Assembly: GCA_946578345.1 (NCBI GenBank)
Contig: CAMOBD010000010.1
Coordinates: forward strand, 1-37,266
Length of the DNA stretch: 37,266 nucleotides
Reading direction: 5' to 3'
Origin: an uncultured Clostridium sp.
Lineage (GTDB): Bacteria > Bacillota > Clostridia > TANB77 > CAG-508
Part shown: positions 1 to 10,901 of the stretch, piece by piece
Position numbering within the stretch: the first letter of the stretch is position 1
Layout of the letters: the number at the start of each line of letters is the position of its first letter
Program-made: the position numbers and the translations under genes
The notes under the pieces: model-generated
The model's input: the letters and a program-made list of their open reading frames with translations, nothing else
Databases searched by the model: none
What the model was told of the DNA's origin: nothing

Positions 1-129
1 ACTGTATTTAGAGAGTTTGATGTAATGACTGTTCCTACAATAGTGATAATTGATGAAAAAGGAAATGAAATATATAAAAGGTCTTCATCAGAAATTGATG
101 TTGAGGAAGTGATTTCATATTTAAACTAA
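1..129 (+). CDS. C-terminal end of a thioredoxin-fold protein (partial)
   Basis: The window opens inside this gene, and frame 1 is open to a TAA at 127-129, giving the last 42 residues. They contain VMTVPTIVIID followed by a charged beta turn (EKGNEIYKR) and a short amphipathic helix. TVPT is the cis-proline loop of thioredoxin-like folds, and the strand-turn-strand-helix order fits the end of such a domain. The CxxC active site would lie upstream and cannot be seen, so thioredoxin, a TlpA/ResA-like protein or a glutaredoxin-like protein are all possible. Confidence 0.6.
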   Translation, partial: TVFREFDVMTVPTIVIIDEKGNEIYKRSSSEIDVEEVISYLN

Positions 130-199
130 TGTAACAAAAATGTCTTGAAAATGTAATATAAATTTAATATTTCTAGGAAATGTCTATTTCCGTATATCT

Positions 200-238
200 A
201 TAACTTAATCTCTATATGTAATTTAGAGATTAAGTTAT
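200..238 (+). terminator. Long AT-rich hairpin after the thioredoxin-fold gene
   Basis: A perfect 15-bp inverted repeat (ATAACTTAATCTCTA / TAGAGATTAAGTTAT) encloses a 9-nt loop about 70 nt after the stop codon. It has no clear U-tract, so termination is an inference from position; it could instead be a processing site. The rest of 130-320 shows only AT-rich sequence. Confidence 0.45.
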
Positions 239-320
239 TGCAATTTATGGTAAAAATGTTACAATATTTCTGATTAAATATATTATAGAAAAAAATTATG
301 TAATTTATTTGCTATAACCA

Positions 321-349
321 TTGAAAAATGGGCAAAAAAGTAGTATAAT
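321..349 (+). promoter_or_regulatory. Sigma-A-type promoter of the surface-protein operon
   Basis: TTGAAA (321-326) and TATAAT (344-349) are separated by exactly 17 bp. They lie just upstream of a GGGAGGT ribosome binding site (371-377) and the ATG at 382. No other promoter is apparent before the second surface-protein gene, so this one probably drives both. Confidence 0.75.
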
Positions 350-381
350 TAATGTTATGATATTATGTTTGGGAGGTAGCA

Positions 382-3300
382 ATGAACAAAATATTAAACA
401 AACTAATCGCAGTAATGATTGTAATACTATTGATGGGTACTAACTTGATATTTCTAGCAACAGAAAGTATAGCTACATCAAGTGCGTATGACTCACAAAA
501 TAGTAGAACAAACAATTCAAATGTTGAATTTAATTCATATTTTGAAGGAGGGGTACATGAAACTAGCTTAGATATGACATCTAAAGAAGGCAAGCTGTAC
601 CTTAATCTTAATGTGAAAAATGCAGGATATTTAAAAAATGTACTTGTTTCATTCGAAGGTATTAATTTTACAATAAATCCTGATGAAAAAAATGAATACA
701 TTCAAAAAGTGGATAGAGAAAATAATCAAATTAGTCTAAATCAAATAAATAAAGGCAATAATTTTACAATAGAAATTCCGATAGAATTTCTTTCAAAAGA
801 AGATGTAACAGCCGACTATTTAAATAAAGAATTTAAAACAATATTAACAGCTGAATATGTAGATAATGATGGAAACAGTAAAACTATAGAAAAAACTGTA
901 TTAAACAAATTGACATGGACAGCTGAAACAGAATTAGAAAATACTATGATAATTAATAAATACATACCATATACACAAGGAGAAAAATATGGTGTGCTAT
1001 TACAAATGCGAGTAAATAATAAAGTAAAAGAAAATAAGCTACCTGTAAAATCTAGCCAAACAACAATTACAGTTCCAGAATTAAGTGGAACAAAGCCAAC
1101 TGCGGTATCTGTAATTGCAAATAATACAAAAGCTACAAATGGACAAGAAGATGGAATTAACTTTAATAATAATAACTATGTATATGATGCTGAAAACAAC
1201 ACACTTACTATAAATGTAGAAAACACAGCAGATGCAAACAGCATGATTAAATGGAAAAAAGATTCAACTGATGAATTTTTAGTTACATTCATATATGAAG
1301 GAAGAGAGATATACAACAAAGTAGTAGAAGAAACAGATTTAAAAATACAAACAAATATAAAAGTAGAAAACACACTATACACATTTGATGAGCAATTAAT
1401 TTCAAAAGATTTTGCATATGAAAATGAATTAAAAGAAAAAATAGGTGAATTAACAACAACTGAAATATCTGCTACAAACGAAATTAGCAAAGGATACATA
1501 TATGCAAACTATGATATAGATAAAGATGAAAACAAGAATGAGACTTTATATAACATAAAATATACAGCAAATGTAGATTCAGTTAATATAGTAGACAGTG
1601 TAGTATTTACACAAAACGTTGATAGATTTAAAACAGAAGAAAAAGAAGGAGAACAAGCAGCAGAAGGTGCAACAACCATAGGAGACAAAAATTATACATA
1701 TAATAAAGAAGTAAAAATTTCTAAAACTATATTTGACAAAATGTTAGGTGAAGATGGCAAAATAGAAGTATTTGACAATGCAAATAACAAATTAGGAGAA
1801 ATAAACAAAGATACAGAACTTAATAGTTCAAATGAATATGCAATAGATATATCTGAGTTTAATAAAAATCAAATAGTTGTTAGAACAAGTAAACCGATTA
1901 TAGAAGGCAAAATAGAAATAAATATAACAAAAGCTATAGCAAAAAATATAGATTACTCAAAAGAGCAAATGAAAGAATTTAAGACTATAGAAACTTCTGT
2001 AATAGGTAATACCATTGAAAATTCTACAGAAAAAACTGCAAAAATTAATATGATTGAGCCATCAACTAAAGCAACAATATCAATTAATAAAGAGCAGTTA
2101 TCAACAGTAACAGAAAACAATAATGTAGAGATAAGAGCAACTTTAGATACATCTTCTACATACAATTCATTATTTAAAGACCCAACTTTAAAAATAGAAT
2201 TACCAGAAGTTGTTGAAAATGTTGAAGTAAATAGCATTAAAGCACTATATAATGATGAATTAAAAATAAAAGAAGCAACACTTTCTCAAGAAAATGGCAA
2301 AAAAGTAATAAATATAGGCATGGAGGGTACACAAACAGAATATTCTACAGAGAATGCAGATATTAAAGGAACAAGCATTATAATAGATACAAATCTACAA
2401 TTAAACAAATTAGGAACAAGTCAAAATGCAGAAATTACAATGAATTATTCAAATAATTCAGAAGAAGCAAAAGAAGAAAAAACTGCAAAAGCGGACATTC
2501 CAATAATTGCTCCAACAGGAGTTATTGCAACAAACGAAGTATCTAACTATAAAGAAGGGGCAGAGGATATTTTAACAATTGAAGATAAACCAACAGAACT
2601 TACAGTGGATACATACTCAGATGCAAGAGATGTAGTATTTGGAGGACAAGTTATAAACAACTACGAAAATGCAATTTCAAATGTAGTTGTAGTAGGAAGA
2701 TTCCCAGCACAAGGAAACAAAAATGTTGATACAAATGCTGATCTAGCATCAAATATGACAATGTCATTGAAGAGCGGAATTCAAATAAGTGGAGACAAAA
2801 CATCAAATATAAAAGTATATTATTCAGCAAATGCAGATGCTACAAATGACTTATCAAATGCAGGCAATGGTTGGACAGAAGATACAAGTAATTTGACTCA
2901 GATGAAATCTTACTTAATAGTTGTAGAAAACGCCGAATTGGCAGCAGGAGAAGGATTTGAATTTACTTACACTGCTGAACTTGCAGGAAATTTAACACAT
3001 AACAATTCTACAAGTACAATGTACAAAGTATTTTATAATAATATTTCAGACATTGGAACAATGGCAGAAACTAAAGTTTCTCCAATAATTAAACTTACTA
3101 CAGGTGCAGGACCAGAATTAGAAGTAACATTAAGTTCAAGTTTGCCAGAAGGAGCAGAATTAGGAGATGGACAGTATGTAAGAATGTATTTAACTGTAAA
3201 AAACACAGGAGATATTGAAGCAGAAAATGCAAAGCTATCAGTACCAATATTCAGCAATACAAAGTATGTTACTTTTGAAGAAATAAATAATGTATATAAT

Positions 3301-5424
3301 GTTTCTGATATTAAAGAATTTGTTTTTGAACTTGGTAACATCAAGCCAGGAGAAACAATAGAGAAAGATTATGATTTAATAGCAGCTATGGGACAAAATG
3401 AAACAGAAGAAGTTCTTACTTCAGAAACAGCAAAAGGAAATGCAATACTTACTGCGGATAACCTATCAGGAGAAATAAAATCAAATGAATATACTTTAAC
3501 AGTTAATCAAAACTATTTTAGAATAAAAAATGAGGTTAATACTATAGAATATGAAACATATACAGAGGGATATAAGGTAGAATATAGAATATCAGTAAGA
3601 AATGATAGTATTGAACAAAGAAATAATGTAGTAGTTATTATTCCATTACCAGAAGGAGTAACAGTAGAAAATGCATATATATATAAGCAAGGAATAACAA
3701 CACCAGAAGATCCTTCTGCAGGAGAGGAAAGTGAAATCACAACTGATGGGATACAAATAAGTAATAACGAGATCAAAGTAAATATTGGAACTATGCAAGG
3801 TGGAGACTATAAAAACATACTAGCAGAGTTTACAATAGGAGAAAATACTCCTGCAAAATTCTCAACGATGGTTACAGCAGAAGTTGATGGAATAGGTACA
3901 CAATACTCAAATGAAAGATGGGTATATGTAGGAAAAGCTGGATTGACAGGAAAACAACTAGAACCATCAAAAGAATATGTTAAAGAAGGAGAAGAATTTG
4001 ACTATAAGTTCGAGATTGATACAACAGGAACTTCATATATAAACAACTTTGTATTAGAAGATGAGTTGCCAGCAGAGTTACAATTAGTGGGGACAAAATA
4101 CGAATGGAAAACAACTAGCGAAACGGGCGCAGATTATAGTATTGCTGGAAGCGCATCAGAAAGAGAAGGAAAGGTTTATATAGAAATACCAAGGATACCT
4201 GATAATACAATTTTAACTATTACTTTAAAGGTTAAAGGAAAATTAGAATCACCAGATGATGATGGAAAAGAACTTATAAATAAAGCATCTATATATTCTA
4301 ATGAAGTAGAGAGAATGGAACTAAATAGCACAACAGTATATTTAGAATATGATGCTAAATTACACGATAATTCAACATCTACAGGAGAAAACAGATATAA
4401 AATTTCTGGAACAGCATGGCTTGACAATAACCAAAATGGTATGAGAGACGAAGATGAAAATACTATGTCAGGAATTCAAGTTGCATTATTATATAAATCA
4501 AATGGACAATTGGTAACTGATGCTAACTCTGGAGAGAACAAAATAGTTACAACAGGGGAAAACGGTAAATATGAATTTACTAACTTAACACCAAATGAAT
4601 ACTTAGTTATATTCTTATATGATGCTGGTTCATATAGCATAACAACATACCAAAAAGATGGTGTTGATAGCAATAAGAACTCAGATGCAATAGAAACAAA
4701 TATAACATTAAATGGAGCAAGACAAATTGCTGGTGTAACAGATACACTTCAAGTTGTAAATGAGAATTTAAGAAACATTGACTTGGGATTATATCAAGAT
4801 AAGAAGTTTGACCTAAGCTTACAAAAATATGTTACAAAAATATCATTAACTACTCCAACCATAGGAACAGCACAATATGAATATGGAGACTCAACTTTAG
4901 AAAAAGTCGAAATTTTGGGACAAAATGCTGGAAAAAGTAGTATGGTAATTGAATACAAAATAGTAATTAAAAACGAAGGTGGAGTAGCAGGTTATGCTAG
5001 AAAAATAGTTGATTACTTACCAGAAGATGTAGGATTTAGTACGGACTTAAATAAAGATTGGTATTTATCAGAAACAAATGGAAACATTTATAACACAAGT
5101 TTAGAAAACACATTGATTGAGCCAGGAGAAACAAAAGAATTAACTTTAGTATTAACAAAACAAATAACTGAAGATTCAATAGGAACAACATTAAATAACC
5201 AAGCAGAAATTTATGAAACCTATAATGAACAAGGACTAAAAGATATAGATTCAACAGAAGCAAATAGACAAGAGGGTGAAGATGACTTAGGACAAGCAGA
5301 TGTTTTAATATCTTTAGTAACAGGTAAAATTATAATGTACACAGGATTAATAATACTAGTACTAGCTATAATTACAACAGGAATTATAGTAATTAAGAAA
5401 AAAGTATTAACAAAAAATAAATAG
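382..5424 (+). CDS. Giant membrane-anchored surface protein with DUF11-like and SdrD-B-like repeats
   Basis: The protein has 1680 aa. A signal peptide or N-terminal anchor (about residues 5-32, hydrophobic run IAVMIVILLMGTNLIFLA) leads into a long, Thr/Asn/Glu-rich beta-strand region. Several stretches look like DUF11/CARDB-type Ig modules (V-x-N-x-G patterns near residues 933, 1066, 1206 and 1522). An SdrD-B-like domain sits at about 1342-1460 (GTAWLDNNQNGMRDEDE, then GENGKYEFTNL). The C-terminus is one transmembrane helix (about 1648-1672) followed by KKKVLTKNK. I see no LPxTG motif, so anchoring by the membrane helix rather than sortase is inferred. The start is fixed by GGGAGGT five bases before the ATG. 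The gene lies 18 bp upstream of a second giant surface gene in the same operon, which suggests the two act together at the cell surface. The ligand is unknown. Confidence 0.8.
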   Translation: MNKILNKLIAVMIVILLMGTNLIFLATESIATSSAYDSQNSRTNNSNVEFNSYFEGGVHETSLDMTSKEGKLYLNLNVKNAGYLKNVLVSFEGINFTINPDEKNEYIQKVDRENNQISLNQINKGNNFTIEIPIEFLSKEDVTADYLNKEFKTILTAEYVDNDGNSKTIEKTVLNKLTWTAETELENTMIINKYIPYTQGEKYGVLLQMRVNNKVKENKLPVKSSQTTITVPELSGTKPTAVSVIANNTKATNGQEDGINFNNNNYVYDAENNTLTINVENTADANSMIKWKKDSTDEFLVTFIYEGREIYNKVVEETDLKIQTNIKVENTLYTFDEQLISKDFAYENELKEKIGELTTTEISATNEISKGYIYANYDIDKDENKNETLYNIKYTANVDSVNIVDSVVFTQNVDRFKTEEKEGEQAAEGATTIGDKNYTYNKEVKISKTIFDKMLGEDGKIEVFDNANNKLGEINKDTELNSSNEYAIDISEFNKNQIVVRTSKPIIEGKIEINITKAIAKNIDYSKEQMKEFKTIETSVIGNTIENSTEKTAKINMIEPSTKATISINKEQLSTVTENNNVEIRATLDTSSTYNSLFKDPTLKIELPEVVENVEVNSIKALYNDELKIKEATLSQENGKKVINIGMEGTQTEYSTENADIKGTSIIIDTNLQLNKLGTSQNAEITMNYSNNSEEAKEEKTAKADIPIIAPTGVIATNEVSNYKEGAEDILTIEDKPTELTVDTYSDARDVVFGGQVINNYENAISNVVVVGRFPAQGNKNVDTNADLASNMTMSLKSGIQISGDKTSNIKVYYSANADATNDLSNAGNGWTEDTSNLTQMKSYLIVVENAELAAGEGFEFTYTAELAGNLTHNNSTSTMYKVFYNNISDIGTMAETKVSPIIKLTTGAGPELEVTLSSSLPEGAELGDGQYVRMYLTVKNTGDIEAENAKLSVPIFSNTKYVTFEEINNVYNVSDIKEFVFELGNIKPGETIEKDYDLIAAMGQNETEEVLTSETAKGNAILTADNLSGEIKSNEYTLTVNQNYFRIKNEVNTIEYETYTEGYKVEYRISVRNDSIEQRNNVVVIIPLPEGVTVENAYIYKQGITTPEDPSAGEESEITTDGIQISNNEIKVNIGTMQGGDYKNILAEFTIGENTPAKFSTMVTAEVDGIGTQYSNERWVYVGKAGLTGKQLEPSKEYVKEGEEFDYKFEIDTTGTSYINNFVLEDELPAELQLVGTKYEWKTTSETGADYSIAGSASEREGKVYIEIPRIPDNTILTITLKVKGKLESPDDDGKELINKASIYSNEVERMELNSTTVYLEYDAKLHDNSTSTGENRYKISGTAWLDNNQNGMRDEDENTMSGIQVALLYKSNGQLVTDANSGENKIVTTGENGKYEFTNLTPNEYLVIFLYDAGSYSITTYQKDGVDSNKNSDAIETNITLNGARQIAGVTDTLQVVNENLRNIDLGLYQDKKFDLSLQKYVTKISLTTPTIGTAQYEYGDSTLEKVEILGQNAGKSSMVIEYKIVIKNEGGVAGYARKIVDYLPEDVGFSTDLNKDWYLSETNGNIYNTSLENTLIEPGETKELTLVLTKQITEDSIGTTLNNQAEIYETYNEQGLKDIDSTEANRQEGEDDLGQADVLISLVTGKIIMYTGLIILVLAIITTGIIVIKKKVLTKNK

Positions 5425-5442
5425 GAAGGAAAGGAGGAAAAT

Positions 5443-8400
5443 ATGAAACGATTATTAAAATGGTTATTTCTAACAATAATAACAGTTGCTATATCTGTTG
5501 GAGTATCTTTGGGTATTTCCTTACAGTTATCTACAGATACTCTTGCACAATTAAATGAAAATACACAGGCACTTAATTCATGCAATAATCATGAAGGAGT
5601 AGATGAATCGTGTAATAACCACGATCCAATTATAGTGTATCAAGAAATAGCAGTTGGAAGTGACTTATTTAGGCCATATCCTGATTTTGGAAAAGGAGAA
5701 GAAGTATACTGCGTGGAGCCGGGAGCTGCATTAAGAACAACAGGAAGAACACGTGAAGATATAGTAAATTATTGCCAAGGATCATACTTAAAGTGTTATT
5801 CATGCCATTATCCACCTAGTGATATGAGAAGTAATCCATACTATTACTGTGACAATGTTCATTATACTGAAACATATTCTGGAAACGTAAATGGACATTA
5901 CGTAAATAGTTTATATGATATAGCATATATAACATCATATTATCCAAATGGTTTTTCTTCTATGTTAGAGGATGAATCATGGAGTGGAGGCAAACAGCAG
6001 GCATTATGGATGTCAGTTATGAGCCAAAAAGGAGACCCTGGAAGAGGTTCATATAGAAGAGAAGGAGAAATAATTTACGAAACCTCTCAAGCATATAAAA
6101 CATTTTATGACCAGATTGTAGAAGAAGATGAATATGGAAGAACAGGTATGAAACCTGTAGATACTACAAATGTTGATGCAGTAAAATTAGATACAGATGA
6201 TACAACAGATACACATATATTAGGACCATTTACAGTAGATTACATATCAGGTAAAACATTTGGAAGAATTACAGAAGGTGTCTCATTTGGTGGAATATCA
6301 AACATGTATCTAATAGATCAAAACGGAAATAAAGTAGAAATAGATATGTTAATAAGACCAGAGCAAGAAGAAAGTTATAAAGCACCTGACTACTTTACAA
6401 ACCGAGATAAAAAATATCCTGACATATGTAATCCAAACTTAGTGGATTATTATGAAAACGACAGAAATTATCCGGATCCAAATGAACCTTTTTATGTAGA
6501 ATTTAAATATACTGGAGACGATGTATCTTCACTAAAATTACATATAGACTTTGAATACATGAAAGCTACAACACTTGTATGTATAAGAGAAGGTATAGTA
6601 TATTATCCAGAAACAAGTTCACATTATGATGGTAGACACAGCCATTGTACAACATGCTCTACCCACAAGTATTGTAATAAAACATATCGTGTTGAGGAAG
6701 ACCATGCACAAAATTTATTATATATTGTTAAAGCACATAGAGAACTTGTATCAGAAAGCATAGAAATACCACTAGACAAATATCTAGAGAAAACCATGAA
6801 ACTTGGTGGATATGTATTTGAAGATACACCACAAACTAAGGAAACAGCAGTAAATGGAATAATGGATGAGGGAGACAAAATTATACCAGGAGCTGAGGTT
6901 ACACTTTATGAGATTGATGAAAATGGAAATGCCCAGTTAGCAACTCTTGCAACATTAAGAGAAGAAAATCCAAATGCTACTGATGATGAAGTAAATAACC
7001 CAGATGATTATACAAGAAGAATAAATCCAACATTGTCAGATGAAAATGGATACTATGAATTTAGAGGATTAGATACTGAGAAACACTACTTTGTAGTATT
7101 CTCATATAATGGTCAAACATATATGCCAACAGAATACTTGTCATATGATGGAAATGATTATGCTTCTGTAGAAGATATGGTAAATGCAAATCAATACGAT
7201 ACTTCATCAACTGTTAGCAACTCATGGAGACAAACTTCAAAGGCATTAGAAGTTGCTAGTGAAAGAGATGAATTTGACCAAAGATTTGCAGAAATACGTT
7301 CATATCCAGAAAACTATGAATCAACAAATTCTTTGAATTTAAGATTGATTAATAGTAATAATGGATATAATACAACATTCTCAATATATGACTTAGCAGG
7401 ATTCAATTTGACAGCAGATGGAACTTATGAGCAAGTATTTGAGTCATTAATAGACACACATTACTATATAGACCAAGCAAGCGGAATGATAATGGAAGGC
7501 GACACAATTAATGAAGGTCTAATTACAACAAGAATAAGAGAATTTATTTTACAAAATAGAAGATATCCAACTGATGATGAAATGAAGAATACTATTTATC
7601 AGGGTATTGTTAATGAAATATCAGGAAATGTTGAAGGTGGAGACGATGAAGTATGGAGAATGTTACAATTTATAGAGGATTGTAAGATTAATGCATATAC
7701 TATAAATAATATGAGTGATGCAACTTCATACGACCTATACCCAGTATATGACCAATTTACAACATATGTAGCAAGTGGAAATAAATATCCAAACAATAGT
7801 TACAGTAATGGAACACATGATGCAAATGCAAGTACATATGAAGATCATACAGTAAGAAAAAATGACACATATATAACATTTAAGAATATCTATCAAGGAC
7901 AATTATTTGTAAACTGTGGATTGTGGAGAAGACAAGAAACAGATATGGCTCTTAGAAAAGACGTATATAAAGCAACATTAAAGATTAATGATAAGACAGT
8001 AATATACAATTATGATAAGAGAAATGCAGATAATGGTGACGGAGAAGGAACAAATAATGGTGATGGAAACCAAGATAATCAAACATACTGGGATATTAAT
8101 TTAAGAATGTCTGACTACTCTTACTACTATGATATGAACTACAATAGAGAAATATATGAAACAGATTATCTATACAATACTTCAAATGGATTTGGTGTAG
8201 GACACCCTGGTGCACCTTTAGAAATATACATCACATATAAGGTTACTGTAAGAAATCAATCAATGAGTATATTATCAGAAATCGAAGAAGTAGTAGATTT
8301 CTATGACAAAGATTATACTTATAGAGAGGATTTATCTTGGGTAACATATGATAACAATACTGTTACAGATGATGAATTCTATAATGCAATGGTATCAGAA

Positions 8401-10899
8401 AATGTGACAAGTATAGGAAGCTATAAAGACGTAAGGAGCAGTGACAGTAGTAAATATGGAAATTCTACACAAAGCGATATCGTAGGAAGTGAATACAATG
8501 CAGTTTATGTAAATGGACTTCAAGAGAAGAAACTAGCATCTGGAGAAAGTGCATACATTTACTTAACATTCCAAGTAAACAAAGATGGAAATGGTAGAGT
8601 GTTATTAGATAGTGGAAAATATGCATCAGGAGATTCTCCAAAAGAAAACTTGGCAGAAATAAATGGATACTCAACATATTATAAAGAAGGTACAACATTA
8701 CCAAACTATGGTTCAAAAGGTGCAAATGATATAGCAGGATTGATAGACAGAGATTCTACACCTGGTAACTTAGTATCTAGTGACCTAGAAGGAGATAAGT
8801 ACGAACAGAACTTTGAAGATGATACAGATAGAGCACCAAGTTTAAGAGTAATAATAGATGAAGATGCAGTAAGAAAGGCAAACGGTACTGTCTGGGAAGA
8901 TCAAAGAACTGTAGTTGACGGAGATGCCGTAATAGGTAATGGTATAAGAGAAGATGAAACCGGAGTTTCTGGAGTTACAGTACAATTAGTAGAAAAACGT
9001 TCAGATGGTACAGAATATATCTGGTATGAAACAACATCTAATAGCGAAGGACAATATGGATTTGACAAAGAACATTTAGGAGACGGCTATATAGGATTTA
9101 TACCTGGTGATTATGTAATAAGATTCAAATATGGAGATACAGATAACACAGCACTTACATCAAATGAACAACCAGTATCTTACAATGGTCAAGACTACAA
9201 ATCAACAGTATATCAAACAGGACTTGATGAAAATGGAAATGCTAGTGGATTAGCGCAAAATGCTAATACAGACATATCAGGAAATTATCACGGATATACA
9301 AATACTGAAACACAAAATGAAAGTGGTACATACGGATATGATATATATGTAGCAGATAGCAATACTACAAATTACTCTGATGCAAAAGACTTATATACAA
9401 CAGACTCATGGAGTGGAAATGCATATAGACTAAGTGGAGTTGGAGACAATAATAGATTCGATGCAGCATCAGGATATACAATTCAAGGTAGACAAGCGGT
9501 AATTAACTATAGCGATGGAGCAACAGATGCAGGTAACAATGCAGACGGAATTACAAACCACATTGCAGAAGTTTTGGCATCACCATATGAAAGACCAAGC
9601 TACAATGGAACAGAATATACTGATGATGAAATGAGAAGTCTATATAATGAGTTAATTCAAAATACTCAAATGACTGCAGAAACAGGTGTTATAGTAGTTG
9701 AATTTGAATATGATAGACAACAAACAGATGGATTAAATTCTGAACAAAATAATTCAGGAAATTCAAGTAAAGACTATGTAGGAGATAATGCATACAACAG
9801 TAACTATACATTAAATAACATAGACTTTGGATTAACAGAAAGACCAAAAGCACAACTTGAAATAGACAAATCTGTAGCAAACGTAAAAGTAACACTTGCA
9901 AATGGAAGTATATTATTTGATATAAATGAAGCTGCAAACAATGCATTATGGCAAGACCATAAGGAATATAGTATAGACGAAGACAAGAAAACAAGCTCTG
10001 AAAACAATGCAAATGTAAATAAAGGCGGAGATGAATACTATAATCCAGATCAAGGTGACATCATAGGAATGTACGAAGAATATTATGGAGATGATAACAG
10101 ACATAGATATTCATTCAGAGAAGAGATTGATAGGGATGTAGCAGGAACAGACAAAGGTTTAATACAACTTACAATGGACGAAGAATTAATGCATGGTGCA
10201 ACAATTCAAATAACATACACTGTAAAAATTACAAACGTTGGTGAAGTTGACTATGTAGACGATGCTACAAAAGACTTCTACTATAGAGGAGATACATCAG
10301 GAACAACTGTATCAACAACTGTAGCTAACCAAGTAGTAGATTATGTACAAAACAACTTAACATTTGACGAGAATAATGAGGCAAATAATGGAAGCAATAA
10401 GACAGATGGATGGCATCTAATAACTGTAGAAGACTTAACAAACCATTCTGATGTAAATCAAGACCTAGTTAATAAGAAACTTGAAAGTGGAGAAAACAAT
10501 AAGAAATTATCAGCATTTAATACAATAGTACAAACAGAAAGTTTCGGAACTAGAGAAGCGGATAGAGCGTTAGAACCTGGTGATGAAATAACAAGAACAT
10601 TAATATTATCACAATTAATCACACCAGAAAATACAAATGACGATTTAACATATGGAAACATGGTTGAAATCGTAAAAACATCTAACTCAGTTGGTAGAAG
10701 AATGGCTTACTCAGTAGTTGGTAACCAAGACCCATCACTTGAAGATGCATCAGAAGTTGACGCAAATATTGCAGAAAGAATAGTTATATTACCACCATTT
10801 GGTGAAGTACGTATTTACTATATCATAGCTGGAGTAGTAGCAGTAATGCTAATAGGAGGAATTATACTAATAAGAAGAAAAGTACTTAAAGGAAAATAA
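5443..10899 (+). CDS. Giant surface protein with probable thioester adhesin domain and SdrD-B-like modules
   Basis: The protein has 1818 aa and follows an AAGGAGG ribosome binding site. After a signal peptide (about 1-35) the region 80-200 resembles thioester domains of Gram-positive adhesins: a Cys in EVYCVEPG (Cys90) and a Gln in GGKQQALWMSV (Gln185 or 186), placed as in the YC...xQxAxW pairs that form an internal Cys-Gln bond. Two SdrD-B-like modules follow at about 452-570 and 1146-1260 (FEDTPQT..., GNGIREDETGVSGVTVQL). A DUF11-like strand set lies near 1586, and a membrane helix at about 1790-1810 ends in RRKVLKGK. Extra Cys/His clusters (CYSCHYPP, HCTTCSTHKYC) are unusual for a surface protein of an anaerobe. 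No LPxTG is visible. It is probably an adhesin that can attach covalently to host or mucosal surfaces; the thioester is inferred from motif placement only. Confidence 0.75.
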   Translation: MKRLLKWLFLTIITVAISVGVSLGISLQLSTDTLAQLNENTQALNSCNNHEGVDESCNNHDPIIVYQEIAVGSDLFRPYPDFGKGEEVYCVEPGAALRTTGRTREDIVNYCQGSYLKCYSCHYPPSDMRSNPYYYCDNVHYTETYSGNVNGHYVNSLYDIAYITSYYPNGFSSMLEDESWSGGKQQALWMSVMSQKGDPGRGSYRREGEIIYETSQAYKTFYDQIVEEDEYGRTGMKPVDTTNVDAVKLDTDDTTDTHILGPFTVDYISGKTFGRITEGVSFGGISNMYLIDQNGNKVEIDMLIRPEQEESYKAPDYFTNRDKKYPDICNPNLVDYYENDRNYPDPNEPFYVEFKYTGDDVSSLKLHIDFEYMKATTLVCIREGIVYYPETSSHYDGRHSHCTTCSTHKYCNKTYRVEEDHAQNLLYIVKAHRELVSESIEIPLDKYLEKTMKLGGYVFEDTPQTKETAVNGIMDEGDKIIPGAEVTLYEIDENGNAQLATLATLREENPNATDDEVNNPDDYTRRINPTLSDENGYYEFRGLDTEKHYFVVFSYNGQTYMPTEYLSYDGNDYASVEDMVNANQYDTSSTVSNSWRQTSKALEVASERDEFDQRFAEIRSYPENYESTNSLNLRLINSNNGYNTTFSIYDLAGFNLTADGTYEQVFESLIDTHYYIDQASGMIMEGDTINEGLITTRIREFILQNRRYPTDDEMKNTIYQGIVNEISGNVEGGDDEVWRMLQFIEDCKINAYTINNMSDATSYDLYPVYDQFTTYVASGNKYPNNSYSNGTHDANASTYEDHTVRKNDTYITFKNIYQGQLFVNCGLWRRQETDMALRKDVYKATLKINDKTVIYNYDKRNADNGDGEGTNNGDGNQDNQTYWDINLRMSDYSYYYDMNYNREIYETDYLYNTSNGFGVGHPGAPLEIYITYKVTVRNQSMSILSEIEEVVDFYDKDYTYREDLSWVTYDNNTVTDDEFYNAMVSENVTSIGSYKDVRSSDSSKYGNSTQSDIVGSEYNAVYVNGLQEKKLASGESAYIYLTFQVNKDGNGRVLLDSGKYASGDSPKENLAEINGYSTYYKEGTTLPNYGSKGANDIAGLIDRDSTPGNLVSSDLEGDKYEQNFEDDTDRAPSLRVIIDEDAVRKANGTVWEDQRTVVDGDAVIGNGIREDETGVSGVTVQLVEKRSDGTEYIWYETTSNSEGQYGFDKEHLGDGYIGFIPGDYVIRFKYGDTDNTALTSNEQPVSYNGQDYKSTVYQTGLDENGNASGLAQNANTDISGNYHGYTNTETQNESGTYGYDIYVADSNTTNYSDAKDLYTTDSWSGNAYRLSGVGDNNRFDAASGYTIQGRQAVINYSDGATDAGNNADGITNHIAEVLASPYERPSYNGTEYTDDEMRSLYNELIQNTQMTAETGVIVVEFEYDRQQTDGLNSEQNNSGNSSKDYVGDNAYNSNYTLNNIDFGLTERPKAQLEIDKSVANVKVTLANGSILFDINEAANNALWQDHKEYSIDEDKKTSSENNANVNKGGDEYYNPDQGDIIGMYEEYYGDDNRHRYSFREEIDRDVAGTDKGLIQLTMDEELMHGATIQITYTVKITNVGEVDYVDDATKDFYYRGDTSGTTVSTTVANQVVDYVQNNLTFDENNEANNGSNKTDGWHLITVEDLTNHSDVNQDLVNKKLESGENNKKLSAFNTIVQTESFGTREADRALEPGDEITRTLILSQLITPENTNDDLTYGNMVEIVKTSNSVGRRMAYSVVGNQDPSLEDASEVDANIAERIVILPPFGEVRIYYIIAGVVAVMLIGGIILIRRKVLKGK

Positions 10900-10901
10900 T
10901 C

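Noticed and set aside
382..10899. LPxTG-type sortase anchors on the giant surface proteins
   Set aside because: Neither C-terminus contains LPxTG or a close variant before the membrane helix. Both end with a helix and a basic tail only.
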